Below, one piece after another: positions 27,572 through 35,009 of a stretch of DNA of 36,115 nt. The stretch's first letter is position 1, and each line of letters opens with the position of its first letter. This DNA comes from an archaeon (GTDB taxonomy: Archaea; Thermoplasmatota; Thermoplasmata; JAJSAE01). The position numbers were made by a program, and so were the translations under genes. The notes beneath the pieces are model-generated. The model had not been told where the DNA came from. It saw only the letters and a program-made list of their open reading frames with translations, and made no database searches. Location: the NCBI GenBank assembly GCA_024281315.1, contig JAJSAE010000086.1, positions 1 to 36,115 on the forward strand, in the 5' to 3' direction.

Positions 27572-28650
27572 AATTGAACAGGTGGATACGCCCTGCAATA
27601 ACCGCTGTCATACTTCTTCTTGTGGTTCTATACCCGATTATTACATTCAATGCCTCCGCTCCCCTTCTATCCACATCTGCGGCCCCCGGCGGCCTCCATT
27701 CCTTCAGAGAGATTGCATCATCCGACTCCACTTTCGTCTCAATCATCTCTTCACCTGTGGTTCTGAACGATGTTCATGTTAAGGAGAAGAACCTTTATCT
27801 GGGAATAGGGGTGTCCAGAGAGATAACACGGGAGGAAATGGCCGCTCTTTCCGGCTTCCTTACGAGAGGGGGAAATGTTCTGATTGCCGATGATTCCACA
27901 GGGGCAAATCCTCTTCTTTCCTATCTCCTTTCCGGACAGAACAGCAGCATCACATTCAGCGGTCACAGGGTCCTTTCCGAGTATAACGCGGGAAACCCCG
28001 AAATGCCGCTTGTGAATGCCACATTATTTATCCGCTCCCGGGGAAACATGAGCACGCACACCGTTGTCCTCAACGGAGCCACCAGTCTCCTTATCGGAGG
28101 GGATGTTCAGATAATCTCCAGAAGCAACCGCAGTTTTGTCGATTACAACGACAACGGTGTGGTGGATGCGGACGAGAAGGAGAATGCCATCACCATGGCA
28201 ATGGCCGATGTTGGAAAAGGAAGACTGCTGGTTATCTCCGACCCGGACATGTTCACAAACGAGATGATATACCGCCAGAACAACAGTGACTTTGTAAAAG
28301 ATATTGTCGCCGACCTTGCAAACGGCGGGATTGTCTACTGTGATGACAGCCTTCACAGCACGGCGTTTACAATTGCCGGTTACACCATAATGGTTAGCAC
28401 CACATATCCATACGACCTGCTCAGCACCTCCATAATTCTGCTTATCTCCTACATTGCGGTCATTCTCGTAAGAGACCCGGAGATATGGGAGCATAAATAC
28501 AGGCCGGACCGTTTCATTCCCCGGCCGGAGTATAATGAGGAAAGACGGCGCGATCTCCGCTGGTCTGCCAGAGCCATGGAACTGGCCGCAAAAAGGAATC
28601 TTACCATAGAAGAGGCGGAGCAGAAGATGAAATCCGGGAGGCACGACTGA
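27568..28650 (+). CDS. DUF4350-type membrane protein
   Basis: A 360-residue protein with an N-terminal membrane helix (about 9-27), an outside domain and a second helix near 286-303, followed by a basic cytoplasmic tail. The outer domain starts APGGLHSFREIASSD and includes LSGFLTRGGNVLIADDS and ADVGKGRLLVISDPDMFTN, matching the DUF4350 pattern (a Rossmann-like GATase-type fold often found next to MoxR and DUF58). It overlaps the previous gene by 4 bases (ATGA). The biochemical role is unknown; it is probably a subunit of the same surface complex. Confidence 0.8.
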   Translation: MKLNRWIRPAITAVILLLVVLYPIITFNASAPLLSTSAAPGGLHSFREIASSDSTFVSIISSPVVLNDVHVKEKNLYLGIGVSREITREEMAALSGFLTRGGNVLIADDSTGANPLLSYLLSGQNSSITFSGHRVLSEYNAGNPEMPLVNATLFIRSRGNMSTHTVVLNGATSLLIGGDVQIISRSNRSFVDYNDNGVVDADEKENAITMAMADVGKGRLLVISDPDMFTNEMIYRQNNSDFVKDIVADLANGGIVYCDDSLHSTAFTIAGYTIMVSTTYPYDLLSTSIILLISYIAVILVRDPEIWEHKYRPDRFIPRPEYNEERRRDLRWSARAMELAAKRNLTIEEAEQKMKSGRHD

Positions 28651-28694
28651 TATGATGATTAACAATTCAAAAAAGAGAAGAGGAGGATAGAAAA

Positions 28695-29708
28695 ATGAAT
28701 GAGAAAACAGAGGTAATAGAAAAAACTCCGAGAGAAAAGACACTTAAAAAGTCAAACTCCGAGGAGATACGGTGGGTACACTCCATGACCGAAGCCATAC
28801 GCAGAGAGGTGGCCAAGGTAATTGTCGGAAAAGAGGAGGTCCTTAAGATGGTGGAGGTGGGAATCCTCTCCAGCGGGAACATCCTGTTCGAAGACTTCCC
28901 CGGCCTTGCAAAGACTCTCATGGCCAATACCTTCGCCAGAGCGCTGGGCTCCGACTTCAAGAGGGTCCAGTTTACACCTGACCTTCTGCCGTCGGACATA
29001 ACCGGGACCGCCATCTACAACGAAAAAGAGATGAGCTTCGAGTTCGTGAAAGGGCCGATATTCACCAACATCCTGCTGGCCGATGAGATAAACCGCGCCC
29101 CTCCGAAGACGCAGGCCGCACTTCTGGAGGCGATGCAGGAGAAACAGGTAACAACCGAGGGAAAGACGCACAGACTCTCCCCCCCATTCATCGTTATGGC
29201 AACGCAGAACCCGATAGAGTACGAGGGAACATACCCGCTACCAGAGGCCCAGCTGGACAGATTCATAATGAAACTGAGCGTCGGATATCCCACCGTCGAG
29301 GACGAGGACGAAATACTGAAGAGAAGGGCTATCAGAAAGAAGGATGATGTGGATGTGAGTGCGTTACTCGGCCCCAAAGAGGTGGTTCAGATGCAGGAAG
29401 CCATTGAAAAGGTGCATATCACACCTGCCATAAGGAGGTACATGGTGAACATCGTCCACGAAACAAGGAATGATGTCAGAGTGGTCGTCGGAGCCAGCCC
29501 CAGAGGCTCGCTGGCCCTGTTCAAACTGGCCCGTGCCTATGCCGTGGTGGAAGGGAGAGATTTCGTGACCCCGGACGATGTGAAGGCCATTGCGTCCCCC
29601 GCTCTCGTCCACAGGCTCATCCTGAAACCGCAGGTTAGGATTAAAGGACTGAGCTCGGAAGATGTTGTAAAGGAGATTCTCGAGAAGGTTGAGGTCCCTA
29701 CCGTTTAA
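28695..29708 (+). CDS. MoxR family AAA+ ATPase
   Basis: A 337-residue AAA+ protein of the MoxR family. Walker A is FPGLAKT (Lys73), Walker B is ILLADEINRAPPKTQAALL (near 124-142), sensor 1 is MATQNPIEYEGTYPLPEAQLDRF, and the lid follows with ASPRGSLAL (sensor 2 Arg). MoxR proteins act as chaperone-like ATPases that mature or activate partner complexes, usually with a von Willebrand-type or DUF58 protein, which is the next gene here. The first 25 residues are a charged extension. The ribosome site GAGGAGG precedes the ATG at 28695. Confidence 0.95.
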   Translation: MNEKTEVIEKTPREKTLKKSNSEEIRWVHSMTEAIRREVAKVIVGKEEVLKMVEVGILSSGNILFEDFPGLAKTLMANTFARALGSDFKRVQFTPDLLPSDITGTAIYNEKEMSFEFVKGPIFTNILLADEINRAPPKTQAALLEAMQEKQVTTEGKTHRLSPPFIVMATQNPIEYEGTYPLPEAQLDRFIMKLSVGYPTVEDEDEILKRRAIRKKDDVDVSALLGPKEVVQMQEAIEKVHITPAIRRYMVNIVHETRNDVRVVVGASPRGSLALFKLARAYAVVEGRDFVTPDDVKAIASPALVHRLILKPQVRIKGLSSEDVVKEILEKVEVPTV

Positions 29709-29740
29709 GGGCGGATAAGGTATGAATGTGAGGGAACAAA

Positions 29741-31030
29741 ATGTGGACGCGTAAGAGTGCTCTGGTGCTTGCAGCCGGCATAACGGCCTATATGCTGTCG
29801 CTCATGATGAACGATACCCTTCTTGCAGGGCTTGGCACCTCGCTCATTGCATATCTCATTCTTGTCTCCTTCACGCGCCGCTCTCTGGAACTACTGCCTA
29901 TGGAAGAATTGAGCTCCCGGGCAAAAACCTTCGGTGTTGTTCGGGTGGAAAGAGATATTTCCTCCGATAGAATATTCGAAGACGGAGAGATAGAGGTTAC
30001 TCTGAAAATAAAAAGCACCGGAGGGACGGGGCTTGTGGAGATATGGGACCATCTGCCGGACAGGGTAAAGATAAAAAGCGGGGACAATCACGCCATCATC
30101 AATCTCTCCGAGGGGCACAACATCATAAGATACACGCTGGAATGCCCGATTATGGGGCCCTACACAATCGGCCCTCTCATGCTCAGGAAGGGTGATTTCT
30201 CCAGCATGTTCTTCGAGGAGGACAGGACAGAAGAGTACTCGGATTTCATCGTTCTTCCCAGTGTGGAGGAGATAAAGGATGCGAGAATTCGCTCCAGAAC
30301 CCCGAAACTCTTTTCCGGCACCGCAACACTGAAACAGCCCGGCCCCGGCTACGAATTCTATGCTCTCAGGGAGTACAGGCCCGGCGACTCGTTCAGGGAT
30401 ATTAACTGGAAGGCGTACGCTCGTTCGAGGGAGTTGCTGGTAAATGCAAGGGAGAGGGAGGCAATCTCCGACATAATGATAATGGTGGATTCGAGGGAAG
30501 GGACGGAAACAGGACCTCTGAATAAGACCTCCAGAATCATAAATGCGAGAGCGGCGGCAAGCCTCGCCTCATACTTCATCAAGGGAAAGAACAGTGTCGG
30601 CCTGACAATATACGGCGACGGAGTGCACATGATGCAGCCGTCCACAGGAGAAAGGCATCTGGACAAAATCATGAGTTCTCTCGCGACAATGACGGCGGCG
30701 GGAGACACCGGACTGGAAGCGGCGGTTTCTGTGGTCGCACCGCACATCCCTTCGAGGTCACCGGTTATAATCGTTTCGAACCTTGAGGGAGACAACAGCG
30801 TAATAGAAGGAATCGAAGCGCTTCGGTCAAGAGATTTTCCGGTTGTGGTGGTCTCTGCCAGCACTCTTGATATTGAGAAGGAAACGGGTAATATAGACAA
30901 GAAGGATTACGATGTCCTGAAAGAACACCGCACCGCACTGATAGAATTCCTGAGACGCGAGAGCGCAAGCGTGGTAGACCGGAAGGTTGATGAGCCGCTT
31001 CAGATAGCACTTCTGGAGGTGATGCAGTGA
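29741..31030 (+). CDS. DUF58 (von Willebrand A-like) membrane protein
   Basis: A 429-residue protein with two N-terminal membrane helices (about 5-22 and 27-45), a beta domain (about 60-165) and the DUF58 core. The diagnostic DUF58 motif appears as FYALREYRPGDSFRDINWKA followed by YARSRELLVNARERE. The vWA-like part after it (IMIMVDSREGTETG) keeps the first Asp and Ser of a metal-ion site but not the full DxSxS. DUF58 proteins are the usual partners of MoxR ATPases. It starts 32 bases after moxR. A perfect GGAGGTGAT at its 3' end serves the next gene. Confidence 0.92.
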   Translation: MWTRKSALVLAAGITAYMLSLMMNDTLLAGLGTSLIAYLILVSFTRRSLELLPMEELSSRAKTFGVVRVERDISSDRIFEDGEIEVTLKIKSTGGTGLVEIWDHLPDRVKIKSGDNHAIINLSEGHNIIRYTLECPIMGPYTIGPLMLRKGDFSSMFFEEDRTEEYSDFIVLPSVEEIKDARIRSRTPKLFSGTATLKQPGPGYEFYALREYRPGDSFRDINWKAYARSRELLVNAREREAISDIMIMVDSREGTETGPLNKTSRIINARAAASLASYFIKGKNSVGLTIYGDGVHMMQPSTGERHLDKIMSSLATMTAAGDTGLEAAVSVVAPHIPSRSPVIIVSNLEGDNSVIEGIEALRSRDFPVVVVSASTLDIEKETGNIDKKDYDVLKEHRTALIEFLRRESASVVDRKVDEPLQIALLEVMQ

Positions 31031-31635
31031 GCGAGAACACGGAAGAAAGAGCAAAGAGGTATGAAATACTCGTTCAGACACTGGCCCTTATCTTCCTTCT
31101 GGCGGTTGTCTGTATAAGTTTCTACATACACTATCTGTTCGGCCATTATCCTTCCTATCGGGATTTTCTGAACAATGAAAGAATATATCTTATTCTTTCG
31201 GTTATAGAGATAACAGCTGGCATATGGGCCATCTTCGGCAGAAGCCTGCCGTTCCTTCTGTCATCATCGGCCCTCCTGCTGATTGGCATAATCTCGGAGA
31301 ATCGGGAGGCACCTCTTTATCTTACTCTGGTATTCTCCGTTTTCTTCATAACCTACTTCGAACTGGCACACCTTGGCATCAAGCTCTCGCACACTGGCAA
31401 GAACGAGGAGGCACAGAATCGACCATATGTGGTTCGAACATACCTTCGCTCTCTCAGTGTTATTCTGATCCTGACCGCGGCATTCGTATTCGCCTCGGTG
31501 GAAATACACTCATACATAGAAGGATACGATATTGCCATGTTTCGCACGGTCTACGGATTCATGCTTGCCTCGGCTCTCCTCTTTCTTGTCCTGCTCGGAG
31601 TCCGTTACCTTGCGAGGCGATTTATGGTAAAATGA
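31027..31635 (+). CDS. Multi-spanning membrane protein ending the MoxR operon
   Basis: A 202-residue hydrophobic protein with about six transmembrane helices (roughly 14-36, 50-68, 70-88, 95-115, 138-158 and 170-195). I recognise no family. It starts with GTG at 31027, overlapping the DUF58 stop by 4 bases (GTGA), and a perfect ribosome site GGAGGTGAT lies 3 bases before it. Its stop codon directly abuts the stop codon of the opposing YhbY-like gene, with no spacer. It is likely a membrane subunit of the MoxR/DUF58 system (inference). Confidence 0.75.
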   Translation: MSENTEERAKRYEILVQTLALIFLLAVVCISFYIHYLFGHYPSYRDFLNNERIYLILSVIEITAGIWAIFGRSLPFLLSSSALLLIGIISENREAPLYLTLVFSVFFITYFELAHLGIKLSHTGKNEEAQNRPYVVRTYLRSLSVILILTAAFVFASVEIHSYIEGYDIAMFRTVYGFMLASALLFLVLLGVRYLARRFMVK

Positions 31636-31860
31636 TTATTTCCTCTTTAAAACCACAGTGAGGCCCCGGACTTCCACGAGTTCCGCGCCGGTCCTTTCGG
31701 CCAGTTCTGCGGCCACTTCCTTCCTCCCTCCGGAGGAGCGGAGCATCTTTATTTTTACAACCCTCTTTGTCCGTATCTGCTCCCTGAGTTCTTCTATAAG
31801 GGAGTCGGTTATCCCGTTCTTTCCGACATGCAATGTTACCGGAATATCGCCCGTGTTCAT
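31636..31860 (-). CDS. YhbY-like (CRM domain) RNA-binding protein
   Basis: A 74-residue protein made of one CRS1/YhbY domain: HVGKNGITDSLIEELREQI, then VVKIKMLRSSGGRKEVAAEL and a final strand VRGLTVVLKRK. The GxxG-type loop (GKNG) is in place. Archaeal members are predicted ribosome or RNA-processing factors. It overlaps the RNase P subunit gene by 4 bases, an association that supports a shared role in stable RNA maturation. Confidence 0.88.
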   Translation of the reverse strand: MNTGDIPVTLHVGKNGITDSLIEELREQIRTKRVVKIKMLRSSGGRKEVAAELAERTGAELVEVRGLTVVLKRK

Positions 31861-32249
31861 TCTTTCACCTCTTTTTCTCCTGTTTCATCGTTCCTGTTAC
31901 TCTCTTCTCCCCGGCCCTTTTCCAGCGTTCCATTTGCGCTGGAACCATACGGGAAGCGGTATATTCGGCCGCAATTTCCGCAGGTTACGGAGATTTTTCC
32001 CATGTTTAGCCGATATGTTGAGTTCCGTCCAGGCACCAGAAAGGCCCCGCATTTCCTGCAAAAATGACGCCTATAAATGCCAAGGCTAAGATTGTACCTC
32101 ATAGCTGTCTTTCTGGCCAAATAAACATACCTGTCCGCCCGGTCCTGCCGTGAGTTCATGGCTTCTTTTTCCGCAAGCTCGAACAGGCTGGCAATCTGGC
32201 GTCTGGCCATTCGTCTTTCAAGGCTCTTTTTTCTTCTGCGCTTCGACAC
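31857..32249 (-). CDS. rnp4: Ribonuclease P protein component 4 (Rpp21/RNP4)
   Basis: A 130-residue homologue of the Rpp21/Rpr2 subunit of RNase P, which helps remove 5' leaders from tRNA precursors. The basic N-terminus (KRRRKKSLERRMARRQIASL) forms helices, with ARKTAMRYNL in the second helix. The zinc ribbon has CRKCGAFLVPG near 65 and VTCGNCGR near 88. A charged 30-residue tail after about residue 100 is extra. The start is GTG at 32249, with a TATA-like box about 25 bases before it, so it may be leaderless. It is divergent from a tRNA-Leu gene. Confidence 0.9.
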   Translation of the reverse strand: MSKRRRKKSLERRMARRQIASLFELAEKEAMNSRQDRADRYVYLARKTAMRYNLSLGIYRRHFCRKCGAFLVPGRNSTYRLNMGKISVTCGNCGRIYRFPYGSSANGTLEKGRGEESNRNDETGEKEVKE

Positions 32250-32390
32250 GACCGTGCGATGTTTTGCTCATTAATAAAGGTGAGTGTTATAGTCAAAGAC
32301 ATAACTTCCTAGGCTAATGAGTCTCTGACTAGCGTCGCTGACCTGACAAAAACCGTTCTGAAATCATAAGTTAATAAAGTCAGGGCGGCG
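32250..32390. other. Spacer between rnp4 and the tRNA-Leu gene
   Basis: The rnp4 TATA-like element (complement cctttattaa) lies at 32271-32280. The rest holds no gene I can support; short CTGA repeats occur at 32325-32345 without a matching C box. Confidence 0.4.
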
Positions 32391-32400
32391 ACTATAAATA
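32391..32400 (+). promoter_or_regulatory. TATA box of the tRNA-Leu gene
   Basis: ACTATAAATA lies about 30 bases before the first base of the mature tRNA, the normal archaeal distance. Confidence 0.65.
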
Positions 32401-32424
32401 CCACTTTTCGTTTCATCCGTTCAA

Positions 32425-32550
32425 GCGGGGGTACCCGAGCGGCCAAATGCCAGGTAGTAAACTACCACACATCTGCTCCTGGCAGACCAGAGGGGCAGGG
32501 CTTAGGACCCTGTGGTTAGTCCTTCGAGCGTTCGAATCGCTCCCCCCGCA
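32425..32550 (+). tRNA. tRNA-Leu (anticodon UAG) with an intron in the D-loop
   Basis: Acceptor stem GCGGGGG (32425-32431) pairs with CCCCCGC (32543-32549), with A550 as discriminator and an encoded CCA at 32551-32553. The D-stem CCC (32434-32436) pairs with GGG (32492-32494). The anticodon stem is CAGGG/CCCTG around the loop CTTAGGA, with TAG at 32503-32505. A long variable arm (32513-32525) and T-arm GAGCG-TTCGAAT-CGCTC complete a class II leucine tRNA. Between D-loop bases GGCCAAA and the D-stem GGG lie 44 extra bases that cannot be in the mature form (see intron). It is next to the RNase P protein gene. Confidence 0.93.
32447..32490 (+). other. Non-canonical tRNA intron (44 nt) in the D-loop
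   Basis: Removing 44 bases restores a standard D-loop. The intron folds on itself: TGCCAGG (32448-32454) pairs perfectly with CCTGGCA (32478-32484), and TAG/CTA close a TAAA loop inside. A bulge-helix-bulge can be drawn with GGCC (32441-32444) against GACC (32485-32488, one mismatch), bulges AAA (32445-32447) and AGA (32489-32491). Cuts after the second base of each bulge give this intron; a one-base shift gives the same tRNA. Archaeal splicing endonuclease cuts such motifs. The usual site is after the anticodon (37/38), so this position is unusual. Confidence 0.85.
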
Positions 32551-32572
32551 CCATAACGGTCACGATTCCCAA

Positions 32573-32581
32573 ACCTTTAAA
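32573..32581 (+). promoter_or_regulatory. TATA-like box before the truncated Ca-repeat gene
   Basis: CCTTTAAAT lies just after the tRNA gene and predicts a start almost on the GTG at 32605, so a leaderless transcript is possible. Confidence 0.35.
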
Positions 32582-32604
32582 TCCTTCCTGTTCTATATCA
32601 ATTC

Positions 32605-34137
32605 GTGTGCGATATAGGTTTAGAACACGGCCAATCCCATTTTCATTACGGTCCAGACCTTCCATTTGAGGAAGAGCTTTTTATTGATGCATTAGACCCC
32701 ACGAACGGCATGAGGGACACCGATGGAGACGGAATGCCGGACTACAAAGAAGTCCATTACGAGGACTTCTACCCCTTCATTGTCAACTGGGCCAACGACC
32801 AGCACAGGCAGAACCCGGAGGATTTCAATGCAACGGAGTACCTGAAGAACCAGTTCAACCCGTTTGTGAGGGAGAATATACCGCCGATGCTTCTTTCCAT
32901 GTCTGTAACAACCGTAACCGAGGATGTCTATACATGGGTTGGCTGCTGCGGTGTCGGAGTCAATATTTGGACTGGCTGGAACACATACGCCGACATAAGA
33001 GCGAGGATATATGATGTCGGCGGCTTATCATCCGTTAAAATCTCCGGCCCCGGCGGCACGGTAACATTCTCTTCCCTCCATAACGGCTGGTACAACACAA
33101 CGATAGATGTGGGCTTCTGGGAGGCCGCAACGGAGTACACAATAAAACTCGATGCCAAAGATAATGCAGGCAACGAGCTCACATACGATTACACGGTTAA
33201 GGGACTGTTCGCCGGCGTGCTGGACTTCATAAAGGATATATGGGATGCGGTTGCAGGGGCGTTAAACAAAGCGTGGGAGGCTGTGAAGAGTGCGGTGGAT
33301 TTCATCGTCGACTTTGTTGTAAACTTAGTTAAAAAGATGATAAATATGGCCTTGAGCCCTGTGGTTGATGCGATTTCAGGGTGGATGCGCGAATTTGCAG
33401 AAATTATACAGCAACATTTCATAATGTATCGGATAAATGCTTCTTCACATGATAGCAACCATATCCTGGCCTCCGCCCATAACAGTGAGACGGATGGCTA
33501 TGACCCTAATGTAGGTCTTACCGGAGACGCTGAGGCCTTTTCCGCAATTATTAGATTTATCATGTGGCCGGTTTATGCGTTATCCGCAATAGTTTATGCG
33601 ATGTATGCAATCGAAGCAGTGGTTAAAGCATTTACTGGAGGCGCAGAACAAGTTGCGGGGATGCTGGGTGGGACGATTGCAAAAGTCGTCTTAGCCTCGG
33701 TTGTGGGTGTCGGTATTTCTCTGGCTACCATAGGTGCCATCAGTCTTAGTGTTGATTATGTATTCTCTTTTCTGGGGCTGGGCGAGTCGCTTAGTATAGG
33801 CCATGAGGTAACTGAAATCTTCGCGCAGTTAATCTACTGGCTGGTTGAGCACGGCAAACTTGTTCCTTCTATGGTGTTTGCGCTGCTCGGTTTGATATTT
33901 TCTATGGTAGCAGAATCTACGGGCTCTGGCTTGGCCTTATTGGTAGCTGATATTATATCGCTAATATCCGTTTTATATTCCGGCTATACGCTCATTAAAG
34001 GAAGTAACTTCGAAAAAGCATTAAAAGAGTTCTTTCCGATAACCGATTTGCTCAACTCCCTGATTACTATAAGCTCTTTTGCACTGGTTCCGTTAGAAAT
34101 CCTCTCTCACAAAGATCTCTACTTCCAGGAGGGTTGA
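32605..34137 (+). CDS. Probably 5'-truncated Ca-repeat membrane protein
   Basis: A 510-residue frame that opens with GTG in the middle of what looks like protein body: no signal peptide, then one Ca-binding repeat (RDTDGDGMPDYKEV, about residue 37) like those of the giant protein. A beta-sandwich follows (about 95-195), then a long amphipathic-helix stretch (about 200-270, with WEAVKSAVDFIVDFVVNLV) and four or so hydrophobic helices (about 310-490). An in-frame stop (32578) lies just upstream. It may be the remnant of a longer surface gene cut next to the tRNA, or a shortened gene using a leaderless GTG. The second half is AT-richer than its neighbours. Function unknown. Confidence 0.6.
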   Translation: MCDIGLEHGQSHFHYGPDLPFEEELFIDALDPTNGMRDTDGDGMPDYKEVHYEDFYPFIVNWANDQHRQNPEDFNATEYLKNQFNPFVRENIPPMLLSMSVTTVTEDVYTWVGCCGVGVNIWTGWNTYADIRARIYDVGGLSSVKISGPGGTVTFSSLHNGWYNTTIDVGFWEAATEYTIKLDAKDNAGNELTYDYTVKGLFAGVLDFIKDIWDAVAGALNKAWEAVKSAVDFIVDFVVNLVKKMINMALSPVVDAISGWMREFAEIIQQHFIMYRINASSHDSNHILASAHNSETDGYDPNVGLTGDAEAFSAIIRFIMWPVYALSAIVYAMYAIEAVVKAFTGGAEQVAGMLGGTIAKVVLASVVGVGISLATIGAISLSVDYVFSFLGLGESLSIGHEVTEIFAQLIYWLVEHGKLVPSMVFALLGLIFSMVAESTGSGLALLVADIISLISVLYSGYTLIKGSNFEKALKEFFPITDLLNSLITISSFALVPLEILSHKDLYFQEG

Positions 34138-34139
34138 AG

Positions 34140-34868
34140 ATGGGTAAGGGAAGGCTCATTCTAATCTCGCATGCGCCTTCAAAGATAAGGGTCATTCTTT
34201 CATCCGCAGTCTTCATTTTTGCGTTTGGAGTAGCCATGCCTATCTTTTTTCATGGTTTGATAACTCGTTTGATCGCTCCGGGAAACTACAACCTGAGGGC
34301 AATTGAAAGTTACCTTGTACTAATCCTTCTAACAGTGGTATTTGTTTTCGCAATGGGAATCTCTCTCATGCAGAACAGCTACAGAGTCTATGAAAACGGC
34401 CTCACCTTGATGTATCCTAACTTTCTAAACTGGCTCTTTCATAACAACAAAAAAGAGGGGAAATTCGTCAGATGGGAGCAGATGCTCGGGTATGTCCGGC
34501 TTAAATCTGATGAAGAAAGAGCAAGAGAGAAGAAAGATGATGGAGATGTGGTCACGGTCTTTTACTGGAATTATGAGAGGTTTGCCATATCTATGGAGAT
34601 GTTCGGGGAGGATTTAAAGGATGTGGATGTGGTAGAAAGGGAACTGATAAAGCACGGAGTAAGACCTGCCCCAAGGATGTGCCCAGGCTGTGGAAAAAAG
34701 TTGCTCGGCTTCGATTATCTCTATAATCGCTGCGAGAACTGCAGGACAGAGATATTCAAACTGCCGGATGGTGCGAAGATAATGCCGTGGGTTGAGCGGC
34801 ATAGAAAGATGAAAGAGATGCGAAGAAGAAAGGAGATGAACATCGTGCCAGAAATCCGCACCAAGTAA
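34140..34868 (+). CDS. Two-helix membrane protein with C-terminal zinc ribbon
   Basis: A 242-residue protein starting at the ATG at 34140, which follows AGGAGGGTTGA; a TTG six bases earlier overlaps the previous stop and is less likely. Two membrane helices (about 17-38 and 58-78) are followed by a soluble domain and a zinc ribbon CPGCGKKLLGFDYLYNRCENC (about 180-200). The end is strongly basic (RKMKEMRRRKEM). I recognise no family. It is probably co-transcribed with the gene before it, 2 bases apart. Confidence 0.7.
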   Translation: MGKGRLILISHAPSKIRVILSSAVFIFAFGVAMPIFFHGLITRLIAPGNYNLRAIESYLVLILLTVVFVFAMGISLMQNSYRVYENGLTLMYPNFLNWLFHNNKKEGKFVRWEQMLGYVRLKSDEERAREKKDDGDVVTVFYWNYERFAISMEMFGEDLKDVDVVERELIKHGVRPAPRMCPGCGKKLLGFDYLYNRCENCRTEIFKLPDGAKIMPWVERHRKMKEMRRRKEMNIVPEIRTK

Positions 34869-34901
34869 GTTATATGAAATTAAGTCTATGTGGTGATTCC
34901 C

Positions 34902-34982
34902 ATGCCCTCACTCCATATCCGCAAACTGAAAGGCTCACACCGCAGGCGTTTAAAGAGCCCTGTGGCCGAAGTCTTTAAATAG
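34902..34982 (+). CDS. Possible 26-residue basic peptide
   Basis: An ATG frame preceded by the ribosome-site-like GGTGATT (4 bases spacing) encodes a short basic peptide beginning MPSLHIRKLKGSHRRRLKSP. A TATA-like ttatatga lies about 30 bases before it. Its end overlaps the TATA box of the next gene. No family recognised; low confidence. Confidence 0.25.
   Translation: MPSLHIRKLKGSHRRRLKSPVAEVFK
34973..34982 (+). promoter_or_regulatory. TATA box of the acylphosphatase/coiled-coil gene
   Basis: CTTTAAATAG predicts a start near 35003, only a few bases before the ATG at 35010, so the mRNA is nearly leaderless. Confidence 0.6.
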
Positions 34983-35009
34983 TTTTCTCTAGTATTAGCC
35001 TTGAGAAGC

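Noticed and set aside
32281-32390. C/D box small RNA between rnp4 and the tRNA
   Set aside because: CTGA sequences are present, but no proper C box (RTGATGA) with the right spacing can be found.
32031-32475. Attachment-site copy of the tRNA-Leu 3' end inside the window
   Set aside because: I could not find a second copy of the T-arm/acceptor end (ttcgaatcgctcc) before the right edge, so an integrated element cannot be bounded here.
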